This document shows positions 32,658 through 44,252 of a stretch of 64,000 nucleotides of DNA, piece after piece. Under the pieces are notes generated by a model. That model saw only the letters and a program-made list of their open reading frames with translations, was not told the origin of the DNA and made no database searches. The DNA lies in the NCBI GenBank assembly GCA_022575985.1, contig JAKSXM010000263.1, forward strand, positions 13,248,001-13,312,000. Direction: 5' to 3'. Within the stretch, counting starts at the first letter, position 1; each line of letters starts with the position of its first letter. The position numbers were made by a program, and so were the translations under genes. This DNA is from Anagrus nilaparvatae. Taxonomy: Eukaryota; Arthropoda; Insecta; Hymenoptera; Mymaridae.

Positions 32658-33577
32658 TACGACTTTGTAACCTAGGCCCCAGGGGTTCTTGTTTACATCT
32701 TCGCGTAATGAACGCAGACATCGAGCCTTGCTTTGACGGATGGCCTTGGCCAGTCGGTGTTAAGCGTCCTTATGTTCCTGAGAAAGAACGGCGGCCTCAG
32801 GTCTGTCCCGTGCTCTTGGCGCCTTTCGTCGTGTCCTGTGGCATTCCTTCCGGAGCTCAGCTATTTCGGGAGTTCACCAGTACACTGGCTTTCTCCCTTT
32901 CCAGGGCCTGCGGCGAGGCATCGAGGCATTACAAGCCCCGCATAATAGAGACGTTACTTTCTTAACTAAGATTTCAGCCTCATGAGGACTTGTGGCCCCT
33001 CCATGCCAAGCGGGGATGGAGGCTGACTCGATTCGAAGATACTCTTCGAATCTGTCTTCGTCCATTTTTGGGATGTTCCAACCCAAGGGGCGCCTCCTTT
33101 ACGGAGGTCGTTGTGAGGTTCCTTCCAATACCCGGAAGGCGATGTAATGATGATCGCATTGTATTGATCATCCATCACCCTCCAGTCGCCCATTCGCCCG
33201 GACGCAGCTTCTGTAGCGAAGGTTATGTCCGGGATAGAGACACCCCAACCCGGCCTCTCGTAGGTGGGCCTGTTGCCTCTATTCTGGACCACTAGCTTGC
33301 ACCTAGTGGCCATTTCGAGCACCATTCGTCCCCTGGGGTTAGTCATTGGCATCCCCCATTCCAGAGCCCTGGCGTTGAAGTCTCCACCAATGATGACGCC
33401 ACCAGTCGCCGTCCGGACCGTGCTCTCGATGCTGGCCAGCTTTGTAGCCAGCTCTGCCGAGTTGTCGTTTGGGGAGAGATAGCAACTTATGAAAGTTGTC
33501 TCCCCGCACTTGGCCCAGACGTGGCAATTCCCTTTCCCTTGTTGGGTAAGAGACGTTTGGGCTCTGCCTCGAAGCCA
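32658..33577 (-). pseudogene. LINE copy 3b endonuclease and linker
   Basis: The endonuclease retains FISCYLSPND, GGVIIGGDFNARALEWGM (GDFNA box) and WGVSIPDITFATEAA. The first quarter is missing because of 5' truncation at about 33577. The last part and the linker to the RT (ESASIPAWHGGATSPHEAEI, KNPWGLGYKVVMGKLDRG) shift frame several times between 33090 and 32657. It would nick the target DNA. Confidence 0.85.
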
Positions 33578-33592
33578 TATCGTTATTATTAT

Positions 33593-34329
33593 TACTATTA
33601 TAAATAACATGGGTATAGTTATTATTACAGCGAAAACTATATAAAGACTTTTTAATTAATTTGAATTTAACGTAACTTTATTACCATTTATAACAAAAAA
33701 GGAACATAAGACAAAATAAAAAAATATTAATTTTGAATATATGAAAAATTATGATTAAGACTGTACAAAAAAAATAATAAAACTCAACATAAATATGTAT
33801 GTTTGGTTGTTTATGTATGTTCCGATAGAGAAAAAAAAATACTTAGTAGTTATATTTTAGAGAATAAGTTTTTTTTCTTTGGTAAATTATGAGGGTTGTA
33901 GGTTCATTGTAAGTAAATTAGAGTCTATTTTTGTATTTTGTTATAATATTATTATTTATTTGTATGATTTGTCAATTTGTATGATTTTTAAGTAATAATT
34001 TATAATTTAAAAGATTAAAATTGATAGTATTTTCAAAATATAAATATAATACGGCTTATTTTAAATGAATTTGTTGATTAATATGAAAAAATTAAGTTAA
34101 TTTTGAATCGTAAATATTCAATTTTTCAATCAATTTTTATAGTTTTTAATTAATAATTTATAATTAAAAAGGTTAAAAATGATAAAAAAATTTAAATTTG
34201 GGTGTAATATATCTTGTAGAACATGAATTTATCAATTTGTATTGAAAATTTAAGTTAATTTTCGGATCATAAAATTTAAATAATTTAGATATAATACAGT
34301 TTATTTTGCCTGGATTTACAGGTATAGTA
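33593..34329. other. AT-rich spacer
   Basis: No gene recognised. It repeats short phrases (TAATTTATAATTTAAAAGATTAAAA) twice about 150 bp apart. Confidence 0.35.
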
Positions 34330-34640
34330 GTTTTAATTATCGCGAGAAAAATTTTGAAATATGAAAAAAAATGAATTTTGGGATGTGCGGTTTTTCGGAT
34401 GTGCAGTTTTTCGGATGTACGTTTTTTTATTTTATGTATTAAAAAAATTAATACTGGATATAATTTTTGGATGTGCAGTTAAAATATATTTTTGGATATG
34501 CGGTTAAAATATAAAAAATGAATTTTGGGATGTGCAGTTTTTCGGATGTGGGGTTAAAATATAGAAAAAAATGACTTTTGGGATGTATGGTTTTCCGGAT
34601 GTACGGTTTTTCTGATCCAATTAGGTTCAAATCGGGAGGA
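34330..34640. repeat. CGGATGTGCGGTT repeat, locus 2
   Basis: At least nine units on GGATGTGCAGTTTTTC or GGATATGCGGTTAAAATATA. They share the CGGATGT-GTTAAAATAT words with 22.87-23.09 kb. Confidence 0.7.
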
Positions 34641-34881
34641 TTGATTAATGATTTGAAGTATTAGATAAAAAAAATAGCTAGATATATGTATATATTTTTT
34701 TTGTTTTTTTTTTTTATAAAAATTTTAAAAAGAATTATAACTAATAAGATTATTAAATGAATTAAATCTATTAAGAAATGTTATTAATTTACTACTTTTT
34801 CAAGTAGATAGTAAAATGGGTCGATCCTATCAAATTTTTGACCAAGGTGGGGCCCTAGATGGCCGCAAAGGGGGTCTAAAC
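34641..34881. other. spacer
   Basis: Contains a GC-richer patch near 34815-34880 (GGTGGGGCCCTAGATGGCCGC) but no gene. Confidence 0.3.
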
Positions 34882-35218
34882 GAATTAAATAATATTTAAT
34901 TTTTTATTTTGTCTCCAATTGTAAAATTTTTAAAAATTAAAACACTAATATTTTTTTATAAATATTTTTTATTTTTCCTTCTTTTTACAATTAAGTCATT
35001 TTATAACAAAACGACGTATTAATAAGTTGCTCGACTACGCAACATGGACATAAATATTGTTTAAAGTGTTTTAAAAATAATTTTATTTTAACTTTCTCAT
35101 TAATTGAGATAAACCTGAAGATGAAAAGTTAACTTTTCGAAACGCGTCGTTTTGTTATAAAATGACTTAATTGTAAAAAGAAGGAAAAATAAAAAATATT
35201 TATAAAAGAATTAAATAA
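34882..35218. mobile_element. small Penelope-like foldback with 11-bp target duplication
   Basis: Exact 63-nt inverted arms (34954-35016 and 35145-35207, outer end TTTTATAAATATTTTTTATT). An 11-bp direct repeat GAATTAAATAA flanks the unit at 34882-34892 and 35208-35218, leaving a 61-bp tail outside the left arm. The architecture (arm-loop-arm plus one-sided tail plus long duplication) matches the element at 5.35-6.26 kb. No ORF. Confidence 0.55.
35115..35142 (+). ncRNA. hammerhead-like core in small foldback
   Basis: CTGAAGA (35115-35121), hairpin GAAAAG-TTAA-CTTTTC preceded by one extra T, then GAAA (35139-35142). Stem III can form from the 63-nt arms with a GUA at the expected cleavage position (35015-35018). 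Stem I is not convincing. Confidence 0.35.
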
Positions 35219-35830
35219 ATTTATGTTTAATCATTCATTCAGACTTATTGACTTAGACGCTTTTTCATATTAATTTATAATAAAGTTAGTGAATTAAGTT
35301 AAAGTACTCAGTGTATATATTTAAATGTGTTAACTTCCTTCTGTAATCTAGAACTTAACGCAGTTAAGTTCAACCAGTTTTAATACCCGAGGTCATCAAT
35401 ATATCTACAACATTCATCAACACATATCAACTTTAATTCATATATAAGTATTTAAAATACCTGGGGCACTCAATATCCCCAGGATAAAACTTATTTATAT
35501 TTATTTATATATTACGTATTCTGAATTAAACCCCAGGATACGTAACATTATATTATATACAGAATATTAGCGGGTCAAAAAGCATTTCCAGAATAATAAA
35601 GATGTATCTACGTGTATTCTTATTTTCCGAAACTATTTTTCAATTCTTGTATCTACAAGTTTAGAAGCAAATTTATTTTTAATATCATTTATATTTTAAT
35701 TCAAGTATCTTATCCTTAACTTTGCATTTGAATTTTCTATTTACTACTATATACATTTTAAATCTAGTTTATTTACTTTATATTTATCTTTAAATTTAAT
35801 TATTTAATTAAAAACAACTCTCGTGGAAAA
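35219..35830. other. AT-rich spacer
   Basis: No gene. A slightly GC-richer segment at 35290-35530 repeats ACCTGGGGC/ACCCCAGG words but shows no ORF. Confidence 0.35.
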
Positions 35831-35935
35831 AAAGGATAATATTCCATAATATCCCATAATATCCCATAATATATCCATTTTTGGCACATAATATGGGAAA
35901 ATATGGGATATTATGGGATAATATCTCATAAATCA
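35831..35935. repeat. CCATAATAT tandem repeat forming a hairpin
   Basis: ATTCCATAATATCCCATAAT (three units) is followed by its inverse GGGATATTATGGGATAAT, giving an imperfect stem around ATTTTTGGCACATAATATGG. Confidence 0.7.
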
Positions 35936-36249
35936 ACAAATAAAAAAAAAATGAAAACAAAAGTAAAATTTTTATTAGAATAGTAATATTAGGATTGATA
36001 GGCAATAGGTGGTAGTTATAAAAATGTTGAAGACATCTATACATTTTCTAAGAGTTAAATGGTTAATAAAGATACGTTATTCTTACAGTAATTGTTATAT
36101 TTCGCTTTAATATTGATACATAGATCATAAAAAAATGTTACAAATTTAGTAATATTTACTAAATAATGTATACAATGTATGCAATCCGCATCGACCTAGA
36201 AATTTGGAAGTACTAAACTGGAAATAAGACCTACTTCACTGTTATATGT
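35936..36249. other. AT-rich spacer
   Basis: No gene; may contain the 3' flank of the Tigger pseudogene. Confidence 0.3.
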
Positions 36250-37790
36250 AGAAACTAGTCATGTTTAAAACGAATTTTTCTTAGCATAGTAGGATCCTTC
36301 TCAAAAGCTTTATCCATGGCATTTTGAATTGAATTTATGATTTCTGTAATATCCTTTATGGATAAACTAGGTTCATATGTTGATGAATTTTTCTCTGCAT
36401 TTTCTGGCGAATGTCCTAAAATATTATAGACTTCTTCAGTAGTCAACTCTCTTTACTCAAGCACCAGTTCTTCTACCTCACTTATATGGATACCTGTAAA
36501 CCCTTCAGCTTCAAAATTTTTTGCCACATTTGCCGTATCCAACCCAACTTCTTATAAATTTAATTCATTAGATTTATTTTTTGAGTCAACAAATTCTGGC
36601 AACAGCTTACTCCAACTGGCATTTAAAGTTGACTCTTTAATTTTGTTCCATGATTCCTGGACGTATTTGAGGCTATCAGCAATGATAAAATTTTTCACCA
36701 TATCCCTAAGATTTAGCGAATCTTGAAATCTATTTACAGCTTCTAGCATATTGCTAAACAACTCGGCCTAAGTAGTACGCCTTAAAAGATGCAACTACTG
36801 TTTGAAGTTTGGATAATTTCAGGGTGACAAGGTGCATTATCCAGAACGAGTAAAATTTTGAAATTAAAGTTTTGCTTAAACAAAAATTTCTTAACTTCTG
36901 GTATAAAAGATTGATTTAAACAGTCTTTAAATATACCTTTGTTTACCCATGCAGTTCTGTTCTATTTCCAACACACTGGTAAAAGCTGTTTGTTTTTTCC
37001 CTTCAATGCCATAGGATTTTCTGATTTATACACCATAAATGGCTTGCATTTAAAATTTCCTGTAATATTTGCCGAAAAGAGCAAAGTAAAACGATCTTTT
37101 GAAACCTTAAAATCCAATGCAGTTTTTTCTTCTTTCGTAAGTAAAGTTCTTTCTAGCATTTTCTTCCAATAAACACCTATCAAATCATTATAAATTTTAA
37201 TAAATAGAAAATACAATTTTTATTATAGAGATACCTATTTCATTACAATTTAAAATTTGCGCTGGAACATAGCCCTTTTCTTTAATATGTTTTCTTACTT
37301 TGTTAGGAAATAATTTTGCTGCCTCATAATCAGCAGATGCACTTTCACTCTTAAAAGCAATATTCTTTAACACAAATCATTTTTTGTATCTATCAAACCA
37401 TCCTAAGCTGGCATTAAATGTTTCTTTTTTATTAATGGATCCATTTTATTCACTTACAAATTTGTAAAATTTTATTGCTTGCCTACGTATAGCAGCTTGT
37501 ACTCAAGGGAATTTTTTTTTATTCGAATCTTGGATATAAACAATTAGCATTTCCTCCATTTTTTCAAGATTACTTTCACGAGAAATTTTTCATACTTTTG
37601 AATGAATAGCTAGATTAACCGCACTTAATTGATTTTCACCTGATTATCTCAAATAGATCTAATAGTTGATTCATTTACATCGTGCTTTCGAGCAGGATAA
37701 ATGACTTTTTCTCCACTTTTTAGAGCAATTATTATACTTAATTTATCAGCCAGGCTCATTACATTTTTTCTTCATTTTTTTGGTGTATAC
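36250..37790 (-). pseudogene. Tigger/pogo-like (DDE_1) transposase pseudogene
   Basis: Begins near 37757 with an HTH-like N-terminus (SLADKLSIIIALKSGEKVIYP, HDVNESTIRS) as in CENP-B/psq domains. The catalytic core is clearest at 36800-37216: KDRFTLLFSANITGNFKCKP, FMVYKSENPMALKGKNKQLL, FKILLVLDNAPCHPE, where LDNAPCHP holds the second catalytic Asp. The C-terminal helical tail follows (RFQDSLNLRDMVKNFIIADS, SWNKIKESTLNASWSKLLPE) and ends RKIRFKHD at 36255. Many stops and frameshifts, worst between the N-terminal domain and core. No terminal inverted repeats were matched. It would cut and paste a TA-target transposon; it is not the source of the short Tigger tail at 10.8 kb on current evidence. 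Confidence 0.85.
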
Positions 37791-38150
37791 TTTAACAACA
37801 AATACTAAAAAAAAAAAATGCAATTTGGTTATAAATAACAATGCAATAATAGTGTATGTTTTAAATTTGGTTACATAAAACAAAACAAAAATTGAACTCT
37901 GAATTTAATGTCTGATTACAAATTTAAATAAAATAAATTTTTTTTAAACCAGAAATAAGCGGGCTCGTGTATTCCAAGTCGCGCATACCAGGGTATTCCT
38001 GTAACTGAAATCTAGTCGAAATCAGGAAATCAAGTTCGTTATCATAATTGATGGTAATAATCTAAAAAGGTAAATAAAGTATGTCGATGTATCCAAGTAG
38101 AAGTTTTGATGTTATATTTTATCTAATTGACGTTTTGTCGAACCATGTCG
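37791..38150. other. spacer, no gene
   Basis: Upstream flank of the transposase pseudogene. Could contain its lost inverted repeat; none recognised. Confidence 0.3.
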
Positions 38151-38204
38151 ACCTTATCAAAAAATTTCAATATAATATATAAATTCAAAAAAATGAATTA
38201 AAGT

Positions 38205-38490
38205 ACGTCAAAGAGGTGAGAATGAGTTACGTACGAACAGAACCCAGTGTTCTGAACAGTGTCGGACCCCAGGATGGCAAGGAACTCTGCAAAGAATGCA
38301 TTGACCCATGTTTACTGACTAAACTCACCCCTCATCATACCTTATAAAAGTCAGCCCGGAACCGTTTATCACATTACGTCGGGCTGACTTGAGGCCATGT
38401 ATCTTCTTCAGTAGAAGATCCTTTCTTTCATTATCCTTTCGTCCTGGTGATCCCTTCTTTCTCCTTCTTGTGATTTTGCCGTGTCGTCAA
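38205..38490 (+). repeat. LTR-like promoter segment
   Basis: GC-balanced block with a plus-strand TATA box (CTTATAAAAGTCAGCC near 38341) and a strong hairpin formed by AGTCAGCCCG and CGGGCTGACT across 22 nt. It is followed by a pyrimidine-rich tract. Looks like U3/R of a solo LTR, but ends were not defined. Confidence 0.35.
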
Positions 38491-38499
38491 CTAGATAAA

Positions 38500-38570
38500 T
38501 AAATTAATCTAGAAATAAATAAATTATTAGTTAAATAATCTATAATCTATAAATAAATAAATAAATATCC
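38500..38570 (-). repeat. TATT-type tail of LINE copy 4
   Basis: ATAAATAAATAA-type microsatellite just past the 3' end of the R1-like coding block. Many R1-clade LINEs end in short tandem repeats rather than poly(A). Confidence 0.5.
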
Positions 38571-39830
38571 TTGTGCGTCCTCCATTGTACCACCTTTGAT
38601 GCCGCGTGCAGAAGCCACCTATCTCGACTGCTCCTACACCCGGCTCCTAGTTATGGTGTCGTCAGTAGCTTTTTTGTTTGCAGAATTTCCTTCACATATT
38701 ATGTCGTAGTGGTCCACGAATCCTCGCTTCGTAACATTTTTTTTACAATATTCTCAAGCATGACTTCGCCTGATAATTGTTTCAAGCGCCATCTTTTTGG
38801 TAGCCCAGCCATCGCATTTGAAAAACGTGTGATACGCATTATCGCGTTCACCGGGACAGAACACAGATTCGGGGCTTCAAGCCTTGCCCATCCTAAAGAG
38901 ATAGGACTGAGAAAGCCCGCGTCCAGTGAGAAACTGGATCAGGAAGTAATTTACTTCCCCGTGTTCTCTATCAAGCCATGGCGCGACATCTTTTATGAGG
39001 CGCCTGGTCCATGCGCTGTCTGCGCAGTTGTTCCAAAGCGTCGTAGCTCTCTTAAGATCCGCTTTGATCTGGTCAAGGTCTTCATCGTTCTTCCTGTCAT
39101 GTATGAGTTTACCTTCTCTGGCAATCACAATTATTCCGGGAATAACAAGACCTGCCGCCTCCGAGATAGTCCTGTACACGCAAAAAACCTTCAAAGCACC
39201 TTGCAACTGAACTCTTATCATGCCTTTCGCATACATATCCTTGCCTAGCGCCTCCCTCCAAATTTCTGCTCCATACAATAGGGTACTTTGCTGGGTCGTT
39301 CATATTTGACATCAGTCTGATCAGGGCTAGTGTCGTAGTACCTTCCATCTTGACTCTTTGAGATATGTGCTCCCAATAAGTCAGCTTCGTGTCCAGAGTT
39401 ATCCCCAGATATTTAAAGAACCTTTTTATCTCTATTACAGTATCTTCGTCGATTCTTATTGGGATGACGGTTTGGATTTACTTCCTCGTAAACATTACGA
39501 TCTCTGTCTTAGCAGCTACAAGACTTAATCCATGCTCTTCCATCTATATGTTTGTATTTACCATGCAGACGCTCAAGCTGTTCTGAGCCTGTTGTACGTT
39601 CCTTGCTACGATCACGAGAGCAATATTATCTGCATAGCCTATCATGAAGCAGCCATCCACTAGCTCCAGCCTCAGGATACCATTATAAGAAATTTTCCAT
39701 AATTCAGGTCCCAGTACCGAACCCTGCGCCGTGCCAGCTGTCACTTTCCTACTCCTTTTTCCTTGTATAGTCTCGTACAAGAGAACTTGGTCACTTAGGT
39801 AGCTCTTCATTACCCGCATCAAATATTTGG
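38571..39830 (-). pseudogene. R1-like LINE ORF2 C-terminal half, copy 4
   Basis: Read over several frames from 39822: MKSYLSDQVLLYETIQGKRS, AGTAQGSVLGPELWKISYNG, then the active site CFMIGYADNIALV, in which the second Asp of YADD is Asn. The thumb follows (FFKYLGITLDTKLTYWEH), then SAWTRRLIKDVAPWLDREHG, YFLIQFLTGRGLSQSYLFRM, and a zinc-type cluster FCPGERDNAYHTFFKCD. Truncated at the 5' side near 39830 and broken by frameshifts near 39544, 39250 and 38877. The longest plus-strand ORF here (38571-39248) is only its shadow. Same clade as copy 3b but clearly a different family. Confidence 0.85.
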
Positions 39831-40365
39831 ATTACTTTGTTAGATGTTTTTAACGAGACTAATTGGAAGTCTTAAGCTAATGATGCTGAGTCAGAATTTA
39901 AGTTCAAAAATCAACTTTTTTCGATAAAATGAGTCTTACGTTAATCAATGCCAATAAAAATAAACTCCTTAAACTTTTTAAAAACTTTTTCAGTAAAAGT
40001 TAATAGTTCAAGGAAAAAAATGACACCAGCCGAATTTTTTTTGAATTAATCCTTGAAGCACAGTAAATTTTTGAAAATTGGCTAAAAACAGCTATTTTTG
40101 GACCTTTAGGAGCCTATATCTCGGCAACCCGACGTGCAAAATGGCTAAAATTTTGGCCAACTGAGATTTTTTTACCCCAATCTATCCCTGAAAATTTAGG
40201 CCCAATCAGAGTCATAGGTGTGCACATTTTTGTATGAAAAGTAATCGATGTGCCCTTATATATATCTATATGGAACTTTATAATTATTAAACTGCACCAT
40301 GATTGTTTTAGGTAATTATGGTATTAATTAATTATTGGAATGAATTATTCTTTGACATAAATTTG
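39831..40365. other. spacer with dispersed-repeat phrases
   Basis: Includes a run of GC-balanced repeat-like text (40080-40250) but no ORF. Nothing named. Confidence 0.35.
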
Positions 40366-41345
40366 TTCGTAACGTAACACAGCAATACTTAAATAAATAT
40401 ATGTTTTGTAAACCCGAAATTTTTTCATCTGAATAACGAATTGCTATATCTAGTGAATTAGTTGCTACAATTGGAGCTACTAGGTTTCCTGCGTCTTTTA
40501 AAAATTTTTCGTTATAAGCATCTATTTCTGTGCATTTAGAATATAAATGTATTGCAAGCTCAGAAAATTTTAATTCATTATTTGGTATAATAAACTTTTT
40601 TATGGCCTTCTTTTGTGTAATAGTTTGTAATTTTCTTATGACAAATTTGCTTTAGCTATTTCTTCTAATAACTTTAAATATGCTGTTTGGTTATCATTTT
40701 GTCTATGGACATTCTTTAAATAGAAATATTTTTAGAATGATTTGTTTATGAATTCTCTATAATATTACATAATATCTGCATATTTTTTTGTATTGAATAT
40801 TGCTCTACCTGCTTCTATTTTATTATAATCCCCGAATAAATAGATAATGAGTCCGTGGAATAGTTCATCTATCTATCTTATTAGAAAACACCTCTTCACC
40901 GTGCTTCTATTTAAAATAATGTCCGTAAACCTATTAATTACATTTCGTCTATTAACAGAAATTTCAAGTTTTTTTAAAATAGATTGTAATTTTTTGGCTT
41001 TTTGATTTTCTAATGTTGTGAATTTGTAATTTAAAGGTAGTTAGAGTTAGAAGTGAAATGTTTCTCCTTTTACATTTGGAAATTTAATTTTTTAGAATGA
41101 TTCAAATCAAAAAGTTTTTTATAATATCTATCATCTTCCGTATCATTGTTAGTAGTATTAAGTCTCGGAAGTATTCGTACAATGAAATCTTTTTGTCATT
41201 TACTGAAATAATTTTAAAAGACCCTGTAGTATTTTAAAATATTAAAATTTAGCAATTATAACTCTTCGAGTTCATGCGGTCAAATTGTATATTTTTCAAT
41301 TAATTTTGAGAAAGTCAATTCTATTTTTTCTTGAGTATCATTGCA
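40366..41345 (-). pseudogene. degenerate coding stretch, family unknown
   Basis: Minus-strand fragments read like protein between frame breaks: QNDNQTAYLKLLEEIAKANL, then RKLQTITQKKAIKKFIIPNN and ELAIHLYSKCTEIDAYNEKF, LKDAGNLVAPIVATNSLDIA, IRYSDEKISGLQNIYLFKYC. Further upstream are NDTQEKIELTFSKLIEKYTI and NNDTEDDRYYKKLFDLNHSK. These pieces are in consistent order on one strand, with numerous stops. I recognise no domain. It may be an old transposase or a decayed duplicated gene. Confidence 0.35.
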
Positions 41346-42368
41346 TACCTAGAATAAGTGGAATTAAATATTAATTATATCAAATAAATATATATTGACG
41401 CAATAATGAAACTGCTAACTCTATACTATACCTCAATAGGCTTTCAGTTATCATCTGGTATAATTAATGTAACAAGGTCAACTTATAAGTAAATGTATTA
41501 CTTCCTATGCCCTATAATCTCGTTCATTCAAATTGAGATAAATAAATAATTTTTTTGCTTTACCGAGCACTCGTGTTCACACTAGCGCTAAAATTTTACG
41601 CCCTTGATACTTAATATGCTATTGAATTGCTGTTTTTTTCTTTAAATTATCTAACATTGAATTACAGATGTCATTCAAACATTCTTGCAAATCTTTTGAC
41701 CTTTTTTCACTTACTGAGGCGATTCTTCAGGCTAACTTTTAGTTAGCGATATAATAATCAACTGCTTATTCAGAAACAATTGGTAAAAAGCCTGTATTAT
41801 CTCGCCAAATAGATGTGATAATTGAGTTATATGTTCGCATTAAGATCATCCTTAACCTCTATGTTTTTAACATAGGATTACCGACTGAGTTTTAAATTTG
41901 TAAAATGTAGTTATTTCGTTCCTAATAACATTTGTAACTTCATATTGATTCATTTCCTTGCAAAAATTATACTTTGAAGCCTGAAATAATTTTTTTTTAT
42001 TTTCTAAAGCGTAGAAAAGTTAAAGTACATTTTTAAAAATTTTACCGACGTATTTGACTTTAGTATGACGTTAATGATTCATTGCGTTTTGGATGATATC
42101 ATAGATAACCATAGTCATCTAATATATAAATGTATTTAACGAGCTCATATTTATGCACTGAATGAAACGTAAAATAAATTACAAAATTTAACTTAAAAAA
42201 TAAACTTTTTTGTCTATAAATTTTTTATCATATTAATCTAATGATATCTAGATTTAGATAAAATAGCTTGGATAATTAGATAACTAGTCTAAAATAAAAA
42301 TTTTAAAACTTTTTAATTGATTCCTTTCATAATCTTAAATTCACTTGATTATATTTTAACTTGGTAAA
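41346..42368. other. AT-rich spacer with a dispersed short repeat
   Basis: At 41565-41615 it contains CGAGCACTCGTGTTC...TTTTACGCCCTTGATACT, the inverse of a motif at 55.21-55.27 kb. The rest may extend the degenerate stretch but has no readable frame. Confidence 0.35.
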
Positions 42369-42764
42369 TGGGTAGATTTAAATGAAGCGAGGGCGACTTG
42401 TATGGTTGGGACTTGTTGTCCCAAAATTGCCCCAAAGTGTTTTTTCTAAAAGTACTACCAAAAATAAGTCACCAGCCCAATTTTTAGCCTCCAAGAGCAA
42501 AATCTCGATTTTTGGCAGCCATTTTTGTGTTTTGGACTTTTGTAAAAAAAAGTAAGAAAAATGAGTCATAATTTTTGTTCCTCATAGAGGAACCATTGTG
42601 ATCGGTCAAAAATTTTTTTCTGATTTTTTGGCATATAAGAACGTTTGAGACCTCAGGAAGCTAAAAAACCGGTTTTTAAAAAAAGTCTGTATGTATGTGT
42701 GTGTGTATGTATGTATGTATTTACGTATGTCAGTAACCGGAGATATTTCACTACCAGTATGACA

Positions 42765-43244
42765 TTAAGGAAGTATCTCAGTGGATTGAAAGAGAGAGAG
42801 AGGACTTTTCGGACCTCTTTCTTTCTCTCGCGAGTTTTGTATAAGAAATTCCAAAATATTTTGTTTATATTTATGTAAATAAGCATCTAGGAACTCTGAA
42901 ATTTTTTCTATAAGTTTTTATAATAATAAATTATATTTTAACTAAATATTATCAAAATCTGTTCTGTAAATTTTTTTTTGGAAAAATCTCTTACGTGAAA
43001 TATGCATGTAGTAATTTAATAAGTATGTATTGTAAAAAATTTACAGAACAGATTTTGATAATATTTGGTTAAAATATAATTTATTACTATAAAAACTCAT
43101 AGAAAAAATTTCAGAGCTCCTAGATGTTTATTTACATAAATATAAACAAAAACATGTTGGAATTTCTTATACAAAACTCGCGAGAGAAAGAAAGAGGTCT
43201 GAAAAGACCTCTGTCTCTTTCAATCCACTGAGACACTACCTTAA
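42765..43244. mobile_element. TTAA-flanked foldback
   Basis: TTAA at 42765-42768 and 43241-43244 flank a 472-bp foldback. The ends are GGAAGTATCTCAGTGG and (complement) GGTAGTGTCTCAGTGG. Arms of about 210 bp include a GA-rich tract (GAAAGAGAGAGAGAGG). The HINE consensus has a single TTAA here (ATTAAGACC), which confirms the duplication. Confidence 0.8.
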
Positions 43245-43360
43245 GACCTAATTTTGTTTTCAAAATTTTTTTAACCAAAAAATCTCGATATACTTTTTTT
43301 TTTTTTTAATTTGGATGTAATACCTCATTTTTTTCCATGAAAGTACTGATATCTAGAATT

Positions 43361-43652
43361 TGTTGGAAATCTCCAAAAAGTACATTTTATATATATGTAT
43401 ATATGTTTATTCGCAGTAAATATAAGTCATGTAGTTTCAGTATACTAGATGTGCATCTTAACTGTACATTATATATTTTGGAAAGAGAGAGAGAGAGAGA
43501 AAATACAGGCCCAAGAATGCGTTGTGTTTTATGTAAGTTAGTCGCTTCTATTATCTAATATACACAAGTAGCCTTATCGCCTTAATCTCAAATTGAATAA
43601 TATTTATTATAATAAAATAATTATTTATTTAATTAATAACCATAATCCTTTA
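43361..43652 (+). repeat. copia 5' LTR
   Basis: 292 bp, TGTTGGAAATCTCC to CATAATCCTTTA, with a GA microsatellite (43485-43502). Differs from the 3' LTR by few substitutions and short gaps. Confidence 0.9.
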
Positions 43653-43666
43653 GGTTATGGGCCCGG
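43653..43666 (+). other. copia primer-binding site
   Basis: GGTTATGGGCCCGG complements the anticodon-stem region of initiator tRNA-Met, the half-tRNA primer used by copia-type elements. Confidence 0.75.
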
Positions 43667-44231
43667 ACTCGTTTGTTTAACAAAAATTTTTTAAATAAAT
43701 AATTGTTAAAAATTATTAATTTTTAATAAAAGTGAAAAGTGATAAAAATCAATTGCGTTTATTTAAAAATAATAAAAGTGTCAATTAAATTTTTTTAATT
43801 AATACATAAATTTAATTAAAATATTAACGAATAAACAAAGCAAAAAAAAAACAAAAATTCATCGTATGTCATTAAATAATTATTAATTAAAATTTGTTTT
43901 TTGTCTATGACGCGTTTTCTCATAAAATCGGTGTAAATTACAAATGGCTGAAAAAAATCATTTTTTGAAAAAAATAAAGTAAAAGTGAATTATAGAAACA
44001 AAAAGGAAAAAACAATTTGTCATCTTCCTGCATGCACCCGCTTAGAAACAAAAAAAATCAAAGCTAGAAATTAAAAAGATATACAAGACTCATCTGCCTA
44101 TAAGTGAAAGTTTTTTTTAAAAGCTTACGCGCCCTTCAGCTGCGTTCAAAAATCCAGGGCCATATACGTTTATTACGGCGCCCGGCATATAGTACTCACT
44201 ACTTCAGGAGCATACAAACTTTTCAAGAGTG

Positions 44232-44252
44232 CCCCAAAAAAAAAAAAAAAAC

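Larger units (their letters stand above)
30443..33592 (-). mobile_element. R1-like LINE copy 3b with 15-bp target duplication
   Basis: Minus-strand element whose poly(A) tail is the T-run at 30460-30487. TCGTTATTATTATTA occurs both beside the tail (about 30446-30460) and beyond the 5' end (about 33578-33592), which marks a 15-bp target duplication. The copy is truncated inside the endonuclease but otherwise nearly complete. It inserted at the 5' edge of copy 3a. Confidence 0.8.

Noticed and set aside
38571..39248. 225-codon plus-strand ORF, one of the longer ORFs in the window
   Set aside because: It is the antisense shadow of the R1-like LINE copy 4, whose minus-strand motifs are clear.
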